Assembly: GCF_000186865.1 (NCBI RefSeq)
Contig: NW_008705574.1
Location: 1,039,188-1,070,637, forward strand
Reading direction: 5' to 3'
DNA length: 31,450 bases
Source of the DNA: Aureococcus anophagefferens
Taxonomy: Eukaryota; Sar; Pelagophyceae; Pelagomonadales; Pelagomonadaceae
Shown: positions 18,017-26,715 of the stretch, piece by piece
Layout: the number at the start of each line of letters is the position of its first letter
Numbering within the stretch: the first letter of the stretch is position 1
Made by a program: the position numbers and the translations under genes
The notes under the pieces: generated by a model
Seen by the model: only the letters and a program-made list of their open reading frames with translations
What the model was told of the DNA's origin: nothing
Databases searched by the model: none

Positions 18017-18892
18017 ATGGCAGAGCTCCCGCCCGCGGCGGACGCCCCTGCGGCGGAAGTCCAGGGGCTCAACCCGGCATTCAAATTCCTCCTGCTCGAG
18101 AAGAACGCCGCCGTGGGCGTGGTGACGGTCGCAACCGCCGAGGATCTTGTGAATTTAAACGAGAAGCAGCTTTGCGTCATCGATGACGCCTTATTCGACG
18201 AGGTCGATACGTCGAACAAGCGCCGGAGACCGTCATCGAGCTGGTGCGCCGATATCGCGTCCCAGGGCTACCCGCTCGTCGACGGCAAGCCGTTGAGCAT
18301 TTGGGTTGGCGCCGTCGCCGCGGAGTGCAAGAAGCGAGGATGGGAGGGTTTTCGGGACTCCAAAGGTAAGCGGAAGAAGCGGAAGACGGCGTCGAATGAG
18401 AAAGTCTTCAGCGACGCGGGTTTGAAGCGGCACGTCGAAGCGGGCGAGGACCGCGAGGACGGCCGGCGAACGGCAAAGGATGGTAGCGCCGCGGCCTCCG
18501 ACGACTACCGCGCGCGCCTAATGCAGCTCCAGCGGATTTATTTCGAGAAGGAGTGGAAACAGGACGGCGGCGCGCGCGGCTACCAGACGAAAGTGGAGAT
18601 GCTGAAGGCGCATCGCCTCTTCTGCAACCCGCAGATAGGAACGATGCGCTGCAACGTCTGCGACATCGACGTGCGAAAGCGCGGCGGCCGCGTCTTTGAA
18701 CATTATTTCCGTGTTCTCGATGACGGCTCCATCGAGTACTACGCGCGGGGGTTCCCGTGCTGCGGCGCCTGCAACACGAGCATCATCAAGGACGCCACGG
18801 ACCTCGGCTGGGACAAGCTGGAGTCGGCCGTCGCGAAGCAGGCGGCGCGCGAGTGGGCCGTCTCGGTCATCGACATCCTCAAGGGCGAGTAG
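18017..18892 (+). CDS. Unrecognised protein with C-terminal Cys cluster
   Basis: 291 residues from the ATG at 18017; the frame is open further upstream but the context CACCATGG favours this start. I do not recognise the family. The middle has a bipartite basic nuclear-signal-like KGKRKKRKTASNEK. The C-terminal third has a probable zinc site: MRCNVCDIDVRKRGG, a central FEHYF, and FPCCGACN, giving CxxC...H...CCxxC. Third codon positions are less GC-biased than in neighbours (for example TTGTGAATTTAAACGAGAAG near 18148). It stands beside another unrecognised Cys/His-containing gene on the same strand. The basic stretch and zinc cluster suggest nucleic-acid binding; nothing more specific can be said. 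Confidence 0.65.
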   Translation: MAELPPAADAPAAEVQGLNPAFKFLLLEKNAAVGVVTVATAEDLVNLNEKQLCVIDDALFDEVDTSNKRRRPSSSWCADIASQGYPLVDGKPLSIWVGAVAAECKKRGWEGFRDSKGKRKKRKTASNEKVFSDAGLKRHVEAGEDREDGRRTAKDGSAAASDDYRARLMQLQRIYFEKEWKQDGGARGYQTKVEMLKAHRLFCNPQIGTMRCNVCDIDVRKRGGRVFEHYFRVLDDGSIEYYARGFPCCGACNTSIIKDATDLGWDKLESAVAKQAAREWAVSVIDILKGE

Positions 18893-19119
18893 GCCTAGCA
18901 TCCCACTAAATTACGAACGCCCTCGGGTGGCGCCCCCGAAAACACGCGCTGACCACGGTGGCCGCGCGGTCCGCGCCCTGGAGCGCGCCGAGCGCGTCGA
19001 CGTCTGCGGCGCGGCAGCGAGCCGATCGAGAAGGACGCAACGGAGCGCCGCGTCCTTTTTTTTGGACAAGTCCAGCTAGCGCGATCCAGCGAAGACCGTC
19101 GCGCGTGCGTCGCACCGTC
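18893..19119. other. Intergenic, no feature seen
   Basis: 227 bp between the two unrecognised plus-strand genes. The second gene's frame stays open back to 18958, but that extension is low-complexity and basic. No RNA or repeat was seen apart from a short T8 run near 19049-19057. Confidence 0.4.
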
Positions 19120-20310
19120 ATGGACCTCGCTTCCATGTCAGCTGCGGAGCTCGCGGCGCTGGCAGAGCAGGTCCGCGCGGCGCGCGAGGCGCTCGAGGCG
19201 CGCGACGCCCACGCGGCGCAGGAGGCCCAGGAGGCGCCGGCGGACGCCGCCGACGACGAGGACGATGCCGACGTCGAGGTCGCGGGCATCGCCGACGCGC
19301 GGACGAACGCGACGTCCCTCCAGATCGACGGCTCCTCGCGGCCCGGGTCGCAGCTGTCGCAGCTGACGACCGTGTCCTCGGGCGCGCTATCCGAGTCCGA
19401 GGACGACATGGACCTGGACGCGCGGTTTGTCCCAAGGGAGAAGCCCATCCACGACAACGAGGTCACGCTCACGGAGGGCAAGAAGTACGGCACCATCTTA
19501 TACCCCGCGGAGGTCGACTACGGCCACCTCGAGAACGGGATGTGCAAGGCCCCGGTCATGTGCGTGGGGTACATGCCGTTCCAGCAGTTCAACCCGAGGG
19601 ACGGCAGCGGCGAGAAACGGGTCGCCGTCCACAACTCTCTCCTCTTCCAGCCCGGCGACCGGAAGCCCAAGGAGTTCGTGGGGACCTACGAGGACCTCGC
19701 GCGGCTCTGGGCCGCGGGCGTCGAGACGTCGGTCCTGACGAAGCTGCGACGAGGCTGCGTCTTCAGCTGGGTGCCGTCCGACCCGGCGCCGGCCTGGGTG
19801 ACGGAGCGGCTTGGATTGCACGGCGACGACACCTTCGAGTACCTGATGCTCTGCTTCGCGCTCAACGTGCGACCTTGGATTCCCTTCATGGGCATCATGT
19901 TCCGCGAGTGGACGCGCTGGCTCGCGGAGATGTGGAAATCGAAAAAAGGAGCACCCCGCGCCCGCGCCATCTCCAACTTCAACGAGCGCTGCCTCGAGAT
20001 CGCGCGGGGCCAAGGCCCCCGGGCCCCGCCGGGACGTCCCCCGCCTTCGCAGAGCTGCATCATCCCCGGCTGCAAGTTCGCGGGGTCCGAGCTCGACCAC
20101 CGCGCGTGCACGCGCAAGGCCACCGGCGCCATGTGCCCGCACCACAACACGGGCATCGCGACGGCCTACGAGGCGCTCGGCGCGCGCCGCGCGATCGCGA
20201 TGGCGGAGCGCTCCGTCGGCCACGTCAAGAGCGTGGGCGAGCGCTTCGCCGTCGCCCGCGGCGAGGGCGAAGAGCCGCAGCCCACGGGCCCGCAGGGCGG
20301 CTTCTACTAG
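19120..20310 (+). CDS. Unrecognised protein with CPHHN-type His/Cys site
   Basis: 396 residues from the ATG at 19120 (GTCATGG). The first ~45 residues form an Ala/Glu coiled coil, followed by an acidic stretch and a Ser/Thr-rich linker. The core (130-300) is aromatic-rich and globular: YGTILYPAEVDYGHLENGM, VGYMPFQQFNP, GCVFSWVPSDPAPAWVTERL and CFALNVRPWIPFMGIMFREW. A zinc-like cluster follows near 310-345: CIIPGCKF, LDHRACTRK, MCPHHN. I know no family with this order. Loose similarity to HNH-type or plant-type zinc modules is possible, but the catalytic His-Asn-His is not convincing. A longer start at 18958 is possible but adds basic low-complexity sequence. Confidence 0.65.
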   Translation: MDLASMSAAELAALAEQVRAAREALEARDAHAAQEAQEAPADAADDEDDADVEVAGIADARTNATSLQIDGSSRPGSQLSQLTTVSSGALSESEDDMDLDARFVPREKPIHDNEVTLTEGKKYGTILYPAEVDYGHLENGMCKAPVMCVGYMPFQQFNPRDGSGEKRVAVHNSLLFQPGDRKPKEFVGTYEDLARLWAAGVETSVLTKLRRGCVFSWVPSDPAPAWVTERLGLHGDDTFEYLMLCFALNVRPWIPFMGIMFREWTRWLAEMWKSKKGAPRARAISNFNERCLEIARGQGPRAPPGRPPPSQSCIIPGCKFAGSELDHRACTRKATGAMCPHHNTGIATAYEALGARRAIAMAERSVGHVKSVGERFAVARGEGEEPQPTGPQGGFY

Positions 20311-20511
20311 GCTGGTCGTAAGTATCACCGTAGGCGCTGAGGACGGCTAGCGCTATGGGCTTGTGCACAGCGTCAAAAACACACCAACTGTGCATCATCG
20401 ACTTGAGATCGATTAGTGAAGCGATAGTGAAGCGTCTGTTTCCACCGCCGACGCCCCGGAGTTCCACGCCGTCGTGTCGTCGGCGTCCGCGGCGTCGTCG
20501 GGCCCGCCGCG

Positions 20512-21690
20512 ATGGGCTGCGACGCCCCCCCGCCCGAGGGCAAGGTCGCCTACCGGTCCGTCGTCTGCGGAATTTGCGTCGAAACGACGTGCCTCGTGTT
20601 CAGCTTCGCGGCGCTGGCCTTCGGCCTCGGCTTCCCGGGGCTGCGCGCGGCGGCGTCGCTTTCCGTGACGTCGGGCATCGTCGCGCTGTCGACGGTCGCG
20701 AGCTACCCGTGCTGCTGCGTCCACGGCGGCCGCGGGGCCTTCAAGGCCTTCCTCGGGCTGAGCCTCGTCTTCTGCTTCGTCGCGTTCGCCGTCGCCGTCG
20801 CCGTCGACGAGACGCCCTGCGTGCGCAAGGAGTGCTTCCAGCTGACGGTGACGGACCAGTGCGTCCGGTGCCCGGACGAGGGCAAGGACGAGCGAGACGG
20901 CGGCGTCGATGATTTTAAAGAAAATAGGTCAAGTCCGAGCCTCCGGGCCGTGACGACTTCATCGAGAGTTTTTGATGAGGCGCGGTCGCGACGCTCCGCC
21001 CCGACCTAGGTGCGACCCGGACCTGTGCTACGAGTGCGCCCACGCCATCGGCGACATCTTCGGCGACGACACGCGGTGCGACAACGTCAACTGGTGCTCG
21101 AACTGGGACCCCGACTGCTCCAAGTCGGGCAACGAGGACGACCACTGGTTCTACGGCTTCGAGAGTCTCGACGACTGCGAGGACTACCACGACGTGCCCT
21201 TCCGCAAGGGGCTCTGCGTGTCGCTCCTGGTGGTCGCGTCGCTGTTCTCGGGCGCGTCGCGCCTCGCGTCGGGCTACCTCGTCCACGCCAGGGCAGGAAA
21301 CGAGTGCTTCAAGTTAGCTTCAACATGAGTGTTCCGCGCGCGATTGTTACAGAGAAAGCATCCACGCGTCGAGAGCGCTCCGAGAGATGATCGCTCGTCC
21401 AAGAATTAGCCGAAACGAGTGGAAATCGACCGAGATATGAGCCTCCAAAGTTGGGAATTTCACTCTCTTTTCCTGCCCAGGTCCACGTCGCGCCCGAATC
21501 GAACGGCGCCATCGGCGTCGCCGCGAGCGTCCAGCCCGCGGCCGTGCCCGTCGTGTCCGCCGTGGAGCTCGCGGGCACGGACGGCCCCGCGGTCGTCGCG
21601 GGCGCGGCCGCCGTCATGGTCCCGAGCCAGCCCGCGCACCTCGAGGGCCACGCGCCGCCCGACGACCCCGGGGCGGCGAAGCTCCTCTAA
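20512..21690 (+). CDS. Four-helix membrane protein with Cys-rich loop
   Basis: Exons 20512-20927, 21010-21280 and 21481-21690 give 298 residues. Hydrophobic segments are near residues 18-42 (GICVETTCLVFSFAALAFGL), 47-68, 76-98 (AFLGLSLVFCFVAFAVAVAV) and, after a loop, 205-228 (LCVSLLVVASLFSGASRL). The loop between helices 3 and 4 is long, acidic and Cys-rich (CVRKEC, CVRCPDEG, CDPDLCYEC, RCDNVNWC, DPDC), so disulfides outside the cytosol are likely. The topology is tetraspanin-like, but the CCG signature is not present. The tail is Ala/Val/Pro-rich. The TAA stop overlaps the stop of the convergent PC-esterase gene within the sequence CTAA. Confidence 0.72.
20928..21009 (+). other. Conventional 82-bp spliceosomal intron
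   Basis: GT (20928) to AG (21009): ATAG|GTCAAGTCC ... CCGACCTAG|GTGCGACC. Joining restores AAT AG|G TGC GAC, phase 2, linking two Cys-rich halves of one loop. It has no inverted-repeat ends or target duplication and is far shorter than the introners. Its sequence is less GC-rich than the exons. It is the only ordinary intron found in the window. Confidence 0.72.
21289..21480 (+). mobile_element. Introner element 8, family A, host-sense
   Basis: 192-bp element between duplications GTCCACGC (21281-21288) and GTCCACGT (21481-21488), one mismatch at the last base. Tips are CAGGGCAGGAAAC and CTTTTCCTGCCCAG. The intron is 21281-21480 (200 bp), GT-AG, phase 0, restoring GGC TAC CTC GTC CAC GTC. The internal GTGAGT is mutated to ATGAGT. 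Confidence 0.93.
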
Positions 21691-23647
21691 TTCGCAGCAC
21701 AGCCCGACACCTCCATGGCGTCCGCGCCCTCCCGGCAGAGGCCGTGGAGGAACACGTCCATGAGCGCGGCGCACGTCGGCGGCCGGTAGTGCATCCCGTC
21801 CTGCGCGCCCTCGGGCCGGCTCGCCGTCGGGAGCCAGGCGTCGACGAAGTCCCACTGCAGGGGCTCGAGGTGGGCCCGGAGCACGTCGGAGAAGACGCGG
21901 CTCCGGTTGTAGGTCACATAGGGCTCCCGGAAGCCGTGGACCGCGACGCCGCCGAACTGGACCAAATGCGTCCGGATCTTCGGCTTGTCGCAGTGGAGGC
22001 GGTCGAAGGCGGCCCGCGTGAAGGGTCTGAGCGTCCGCTTCGCGTCCGCGACGGTCTTGGACCACTGGACGTGCTGCACGCCGAAGTTCGACAGGACGAC
22101 GCCGAGCTTGCCGTCGCCGACGTGCGCCGAGAGCACGCGCAGCAAATTCTTCAGCGCCTTGCCGTCGTTGGACATGGTCATGGAGAGGGACATGACCTTG
22201 ACGCCCGCGTCGGCGGCGACCTTGTCCGGCGGCGCGTTCGGCGCGCCGCCGAGCTTCTCGTAGAACCTGGGCAGGATAAGGGTGATTCAACGTCGCTTCA
22301 ACGTGAGTGTTTTGCGCGCGCGCGTTCCGGAAAAAACATCCACGCTTCGAGACCGTTCCGAGAGATGATCGCTCGTCCAAGAATTAGCCAAAACGAGTGG
22401 AAAACGGCCGAGATATGAGCCTTTGAAGTTGGGAATTTCGCTCTCTTGTCCTGCCCTGCGTAGAACGCGGGCGTGCAGCCCTGGATCACCGAGTCGCCGC
22501 TGAGGAAGACGACGTCGACGCCGCGCCGCTCCAGGCACGCCTTGACGTCGTCGGGCGCGTATCGTTCGTAGGCGCAGTCGTGGGGCCGCCAGGCGTACTC
22601 GAAGTCCCAGTCCGCGTCGGATTTCTTCGTCCGGTCGCGCCGCCGCTCGAGGCCCTTGAGCCGCTCGCACTCGCCGTCGCAGGGCCCCCGGACCCAGCGG
22701 CCCGGCGCGGCGCCCGACGCGCAGGGCGCCGTCGGCGTTGCCGGCGCCGCGCCGACGACCTCCAACGCCAGCGGGCTGCCGAGCGCGCGCGCCTGGCCGC
22801 GGCACGCGTTGGATCGGAGCCGCGCGGGCCACGCGCCGCGCGCGTTCGTGAGGCCGCCTAAATGCTTGACGACGCGCTCGTCCTTGCGGCTCCCGGACTC
22901 GCCACCGTCATTTTTGTCCGTGCCCTTCACGCTTTTGTAGAACGTGCACTGGGGCGGCTTGCCGGGCTTGCGCTGCGTCCAGAACGCGCACTCGTCGTAG
23001 AGCATGCACCGATCGCCGCAGAGCATGAAGGGCGACCCCCGCTTCAGGTCCCCGCCGGCGGCGTTCTGCCAGTCGAACTGTTCGCCGCGCCAGCCCCGGC
23101 CGCGCTGGACCTTGACGGCGTCGTAGTGGGGCGTTTTCGGCTCCTCGTCGCCGCGGAGCCACGTATTCAAAACGTCGACGGCGTAGGCGCCCGGGAGCAG
23201 GCCGCGGCGGAACGTGGCCGTCCAGGCGCAGGTTTCCGCGCTCGGGACGACGTCGGCGACCTCGATGGAGGGGCCGTAGGCTCTTACCCAAATTTCCAAA
23301 GCGGACGGGTCGCACCAGCGGAGGTCGCGCGTGCCGTTCGTCGTGTAGGAGTCGAACCAGGGGTACGCGTCGACCGCTTCCTTCACGTCGCAGCCCTTGA
23401 CCGTGATCGTCAGCGGTCTTCCGGCCTCGGGCGACGCCGGCGCCTCGGCGACGAGCGCGAGGCCGTACTTGGACAGCAAGTAGGACCGGCTCACGGGCAG
23501 CCCGCATTTCAGCGCCGCCGGCTCGCCGAGGAGGTAGTCTTCGCCGATGGACACCTCGCAGGTCCGCGGCAGGGCCGCGGCCGTGGCCGCGAAGAGCACG
23601 GCGAGTCGTCGGGCGCGGCGGCGCGGCGGCACCATCGTCGTCACCAT
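21687..23647 (-). CDS. Secreted PC-esterase/SGNH-type protein
   Basis: Exons 23647-22467 and 22266-21687 give 586 residues. A signal peptide follows a basic start (RLAVLFAATAAALPRTC). Residues ~200-235 hold a Cys-rich PAN/apple-like segment (FMLCGDRCMLYDECAFWTQR). The catalytic half begins near 345; block I is VVFLSGDSVIQG (Ser about residue 383) and the C-terminal DGMHYRP supplies the Asp-x-x-His pair (about 550). This Ser...Asp-His layout is that of Pmr5/Cas1/NXPE PC-esterases, which add or remove acyl groups on cell-surface sugars in the secretory pathway. The introner interrupts between the two catalytic blocks, phase 2. An alternative start is the ATG four codons downstream. Confidence 0.8.
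22267..22458 (+). mobile_element. Introner element 9, family A, host-antisense
   Basis: 192-bp element whose core reads on the plus strand while the host gene is on the minus strand. Perfect duplications are CGTAGAAC (22259-22266, 22459-22466; GTTCTACG in host sense). The intron is 22466 down to 22267 (200 bp), GT-AG, phase 2, giving PAFYEKLGG. The acceptor comes from the tip that serves as the donor-side end in sense copies. Confidence 0.94.
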
Positions 23648-23810
23648 CGTCGCGAAATCGTCGCTTCGGGTCCGCCGTGCCCTTCAAATGCTGTTAGTGA
23701 AGTACAAGGTTTAAAGTTGAAGACTGGCGGTAGCCCGCCGGCGGGATATGTAACGCATGGGGACTTGGGGGGACCGCCGGCGCCGCGCGCGACGGCGCGC
23801 GCGCGTCCGT

Positions 23811-25901
23811 TCACGCACGGATCGGCGCCGGGGCCGGCGCGACACTTGGTGCGACGACGCGCGCGGCGTCGACGGCGGCGACGCGGCCGTCGAGCCGCAA
23901 GAAGGCGCCCTCGCGGAGGACGACGCGTCCCGCCGCGAAGCCCGGGAGGCCCGCGAGCGCGGCGACGACGGCCTCCGTGCCGAAGAACGCGTGGCTCGCG
24001 ACGGCGTCGCCCTCGACGCCGTGCGCGAGCGCGAGGACGGCGGCGCCGCTGGGGGTAGAGTAGGCCGCGTTTCGCCCCGCGAAGAGGAGGGAGATCAGCG
24101 CGTCGCAGGGGACGCGCGCCTCGGCGCCGAGGTCCGCGGGGAACGCCCAGGCGCCGCCGGCGCGGACCGGGTGCCAGGGCGTGAGCGCGACGTCGGGGCC
24201 GACGCGGACGAGGTCCGCGAAGCCGCGCTCGACGGCCGTCGCGACGACGCACTGCACCGTCGCGGGCCCGCCGGTCGCGTCGAGGAGCACGTCGCCCGCG
24301 ACGACGGCGTCCGCGCGGAGCGGCGCGCGGTCGCCGTAGCGCACGACGAGCGAGCCGCCGGACACGCAGCCGTTGCAGCGCGAGTTGTACGCGCTCGACA
24401 TGTCGCGCGGCCCGGCCCGGCCCTGCTTCGACGGCTTCGGCGCCGGCAGCTTCGCGAAGGCCGCGTCGGCCACCGCGAGGAGCGTCGACGCCGGCGCGCC
24501 GAAGTAGGTGTCGACGGACGCGTCCTTGAAGTTGTGGCGCGTGGCGGTTTCGTGCGCGCTCCGCAGCGACCGCACATAGTGCGCGCCCCAGCGGTCGAAG
24601 AAGGCGTCGCGCGAGCACGCGATGCGGATCTGCGACTCGAGGTCGACGACGTAGGACGCGAGCCGCGCCGCGTCGCCGTCGACGTCGGGCCCGTCGAGGA
24701 GGCCGTAGGCCGCGATCTCGCCGGCGGCGTCGGGCCCGACGAGGTCCGGGAGGGCCGCGCGCGACGCCGCCTTCGACGGCCGCGACGCGACGGCGTCGGC
24801 CCAGGCCGCCGTCCAGGCCGCGACGCGCCGCATCTCCCGGAGCGCGTCGCTCCCGTCTTTCGCGCGGTCCGCCGCCGCGGCGCCCGCGCCGTCGGCCGCC
24901 GCGAGGGCCTCGCCGAGGCCGTGCGCGGCGGCGAGGCGCGCGCGCGCCGCGGCGGCGGTCGCGGCGGCGGCGGCGGCGCAGGTCCCGCGGTCGGGCGCGC
25001 CGAGGACCTCGGCCATCGACGCGCGGAAGCGCTCGACGCGCGCCGCGCGGCCGGCGGCGGGCGACGCCGCGGCGGCGGCGACGTCGCGCAGCGCGGCGAG
25101 CGTGGACCGCCGCCCGCCCCGCGTGCCGACGACCTCGACGACGGCGACGACGGCCGCGGCCGTCGCCGCGGACGACCGCAGGGACGCGACGAGGTGGTTG
25201 AACGACGTGCCGACCATGCCCGCGTCGGGCACGAAGGAGAAGAGCCCGCCGCCCTCGCGCGCGAGCGACAGGAGCAGGTCGCTCCGCAGCGCGTAGCCAA
25301 AGCCCGCGGCGAAGACCGCGACGGTCTCGGACCCGTCCTTCGTCAGCCGCTTCGCCCGCAGCGCGGCGACCTCGCCCTCGGGCGGCGAGTTGTTGGGTAC
25401 GCCGTCGGTCAGCAACAACACGGCGCGCGCGTTGTCGCCCGCGCCGCCGACGAGCTCGTCCACACCGAGCTCGAGGCCGCCCCAGAGGTTCGTCGACGTC
25501 CCGGGCGCGAGCTTCTCGAGCGCCGCGTGGACCTTCGCGACGTGCGCCGGCGTCACGCGCGCGAGGCCGACGACGACGCGCGCCTGCGCGTCGTAGGCGA
25601 CGAGCCCGAGGCGGCACGTGTCGTCGAGGGAGCAGGCGACGCAGCGCGCCGCGTGCTTGCAGACGTCGAGCGTCGAGAAGCCGTGGCGCTGGACGTTGCC
25701 GGCGGCGTCCTGGACCTCACTTTCCGTGGCCATGGAGCCGGAGACGTCGAGGACGATCTCGATGTCGACGCCGCTCCTCTGGGCACCGCCGGACGTGTGC
25801 ACCTCGACCATGGCTTCGCCGCCGCCGAGGTCGACGAGGCGCAGGTCGAAGGCGTCCGGGGCGGCGGGCATGGCGCCGAACTCGTTGACGACGGACGGCA
25901 T
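23811..25901 (-). CDS. VWA protein with C-terminal Hint domain
   Basis: 696 residues, intronless. VWA fold, residues ~45-230: MIDAS start VLDVSGSM (about 51-57), the distal Thr region in STNLWGGLELG, and LLLTDGVPNN for the MIDAS Asp. A helical Ala/Arg-rich middle follows (Vwaint-type region, e.g. SQIRIACSRDAFFDRWGAHY). From ~510 a Hint domain begins at CVSGGSLVVRYG, continues with the strand set LRADAVVAGDVLL and the block-B-like TPWHPV, then reaches the conserved end VLALAHGVEGD, SHAFFGTEAVVA and LPGFAAGRVVL. This is the VWA-Vwaint-Hint_2 layout known from protists. Hint domains can cleave the chain at their first Cys, so the VWA part may be released or attached to an acceptor. The preceding residues are low-complexity (SSAYNSRCNG). 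Where it acts in the cell is unknown; I see no signal peptide. Confidence 0.82.
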   Translation of the reverse strand: MPSVVNEFGAMPAAPDAFDLRLVDLGGGEAMVEVHTSGGAQRSGVDIEIVLDVSGSMATESEVQDAAGNVQRHGFSTLDVCKHAARCVACSLDDTCRLGLVAYDAQARVVVGLARVTPAHVAKVHAALEKLAPGTSTNLWGGLELGVDELVGGAGDNARAVLLLTDGVPNNSPPEGEVAALRAKRLTKDGSETVAVFAAGFGYALRSDLLLSLAREGGGLFSFVPDAGMVGTSFNHLVASLRSSAATAAAVVAVVEVVGTRGGRRSTLAALRDVAAAAASPAAGRAARVERFRASMAEVLGAPDRGTCAAAAAATAAAARARLAAAHGLGEALAAADGAGAAAADRAKDGSDALREMRRVAAWTAAWADAVASRPSKAASRAALPDLVGPDAAGEIAAYGLLDGPDVDGDAARLASYVVDLESQIRIACSRDAFFDRWGAHYVRSLRSAHETATRHNFKDASVDTYFGAPASTLLAVADAAFAKLPAPKPSKQGRAGPRDMSSAYNSRCNGCVSGGSLVVRYGDRAPLRADAVVAGDVLLDATGGPATVQCVVATAVERGFADLVRVGPDVALTPWHPVRAGGAWAFPADLGAEARVPCDALISLLFAGRNAAYSTPSGAAVLALAHGVEGDAVASHAFFGTEAVVAALAGLPGFAAGRVVLREGAFLRLDGRVAAVDAARVVAPSVAPAPAPIRA

Positions 25902-26042
25902 GGTGCGCTTTGGGTTTGCTTTGGGCAGCCCATCGCGGTGCTTCCGGAAGCTTCAGCGCTCGGTCCTCGAATGTTCGGAATTTTGCGGGGGGCTATCTCC
26001 TGCAGCCCGTCGGGCCCGTTGGCCTATCGGACCTTCCAATAG

Positions 26043-26274
26043 AGGACATTCATCGAAGGGCGACCTGCTGCGCGTCCTCTCGTACGTGACGAAGGATGGA
26101 GAACACAACCAGGAGATGAGCGACGTCGCGCTCTTCAAGAAGGCCGCGGACCAGCCTGAGGCGCTCAGGCCGCTCAGGCTTGTGGACACGTGTCGCGTCG
26201 GCTCCCGGCGCATGTTCGCCGAAGCCCGGCAGATGCATCGCTCCTCCGTTGTGTCGCCGCGGCGGAGGTTGTAG
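26043..26274 (+). pseudogene. Decayed coding fragment
   Basis: The plus strand has a frame reading SSKGDLLRVLSYVTKDGEHN then MSDVALFKKAADQPEAL and a C-terminal Ser/Arg tail, stop at 26272. It looks like genuine helical protein, but it opens within non-coding sequence and overlaps another remnant on the opposite strand. I treat it as the relic of a lost gene. 25902-26042 is the probable 5' flank of the VWA gene and shows nothing else. Confidence 0.4.
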
Positions 26275-26455
26275 TGCGCCGCGGACGCGTCGTCGTCCGC
26301 GCGCGGCCCGTGTTGGAACAACCCATGGCGTTCTTTCGCGCCCATCGGTTGCCCTCGCATGACGTGCGGAGGCCACGGGCGCCGGGCAGGTTGGCCTTAG
26401 GCTTGAAGTCCTTGATGGACTCGCCGACGCCGCACTGCTGAGGACTCCGATAAAT
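26230..26455 (-). pseudogene. Frameshifted coding fragment
   Basis: On the minus strand a frame reads KIYRSPQQCGVGESIKDFKP then ANLPGARGLR. A one-base change of frame near 26330 gives GLFQHGPRADDDASAAHYNL then RRGDTTEERC. Both parts have normal protein composition, unlike the shadow frames, but neither has a start or a complete fold. Probably a broken gene fragment; family not recognised. Confidence 0.4.
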
Positions 26456-26486
26456 CTTTTCAACTCAGCCACCTGTACTTCGATGA

Positions 26487-26690
26487 ATGAGGCTCGCGGC
26501 GCTCGAGCTCCAGGGCCAGCCAGTGCAGGCGCCCTGGGAGAGCGACGGTTGCTACTACCAGGGCACCGTGCGACGCCCAGTCCCTCCCGGGCAGCTTTGC
26601 AAAGCCCGAGACCTGGGACGTCTACTCCTACGACGACGTCGCCCGACGCGTTTCTAGGTCGACGCGGGCTACCCCGACTCGGACCGCCCC
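26487..26690 (+). pseudogene. Tudor/Agenet-like gene relic
   Basis: The ATG at 26487 begins MRLAALELQGQPVQAPWESD then GCYYQGTV, resembling the start of a Tudor/Agenet barrel (W...G..Y.G.V). Another frame continues with KPETWDVYSYDDVARR and then VDAGYPDSDRPRDT. Three frames are needed for one sensible product, so the gene is dead or badly assembled. It lies in an ~800-bp stretch with other relics between the VWA and methyltransferase genes. Confidence 0.45.
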
Positions 26691-26715
26691 CGAGACACGA
26701 GGGAAAACATGCGCC

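Noticed and set aside
23330..23370. tRNA-like GTCGAACC near 23350
   Set aside because: Lies inside the PC-esterase coding frame with no cloverleaf around it. No tRNA or rRNA gene was found in the window.
23757..26042. 761-residue plus-strand frame opposite the VWA-Hint gene
   Set aside because: Arg/Val/Ala-rich shadow with no motifs; the opposite strand carries clear VWA and Hint motifs throughout.
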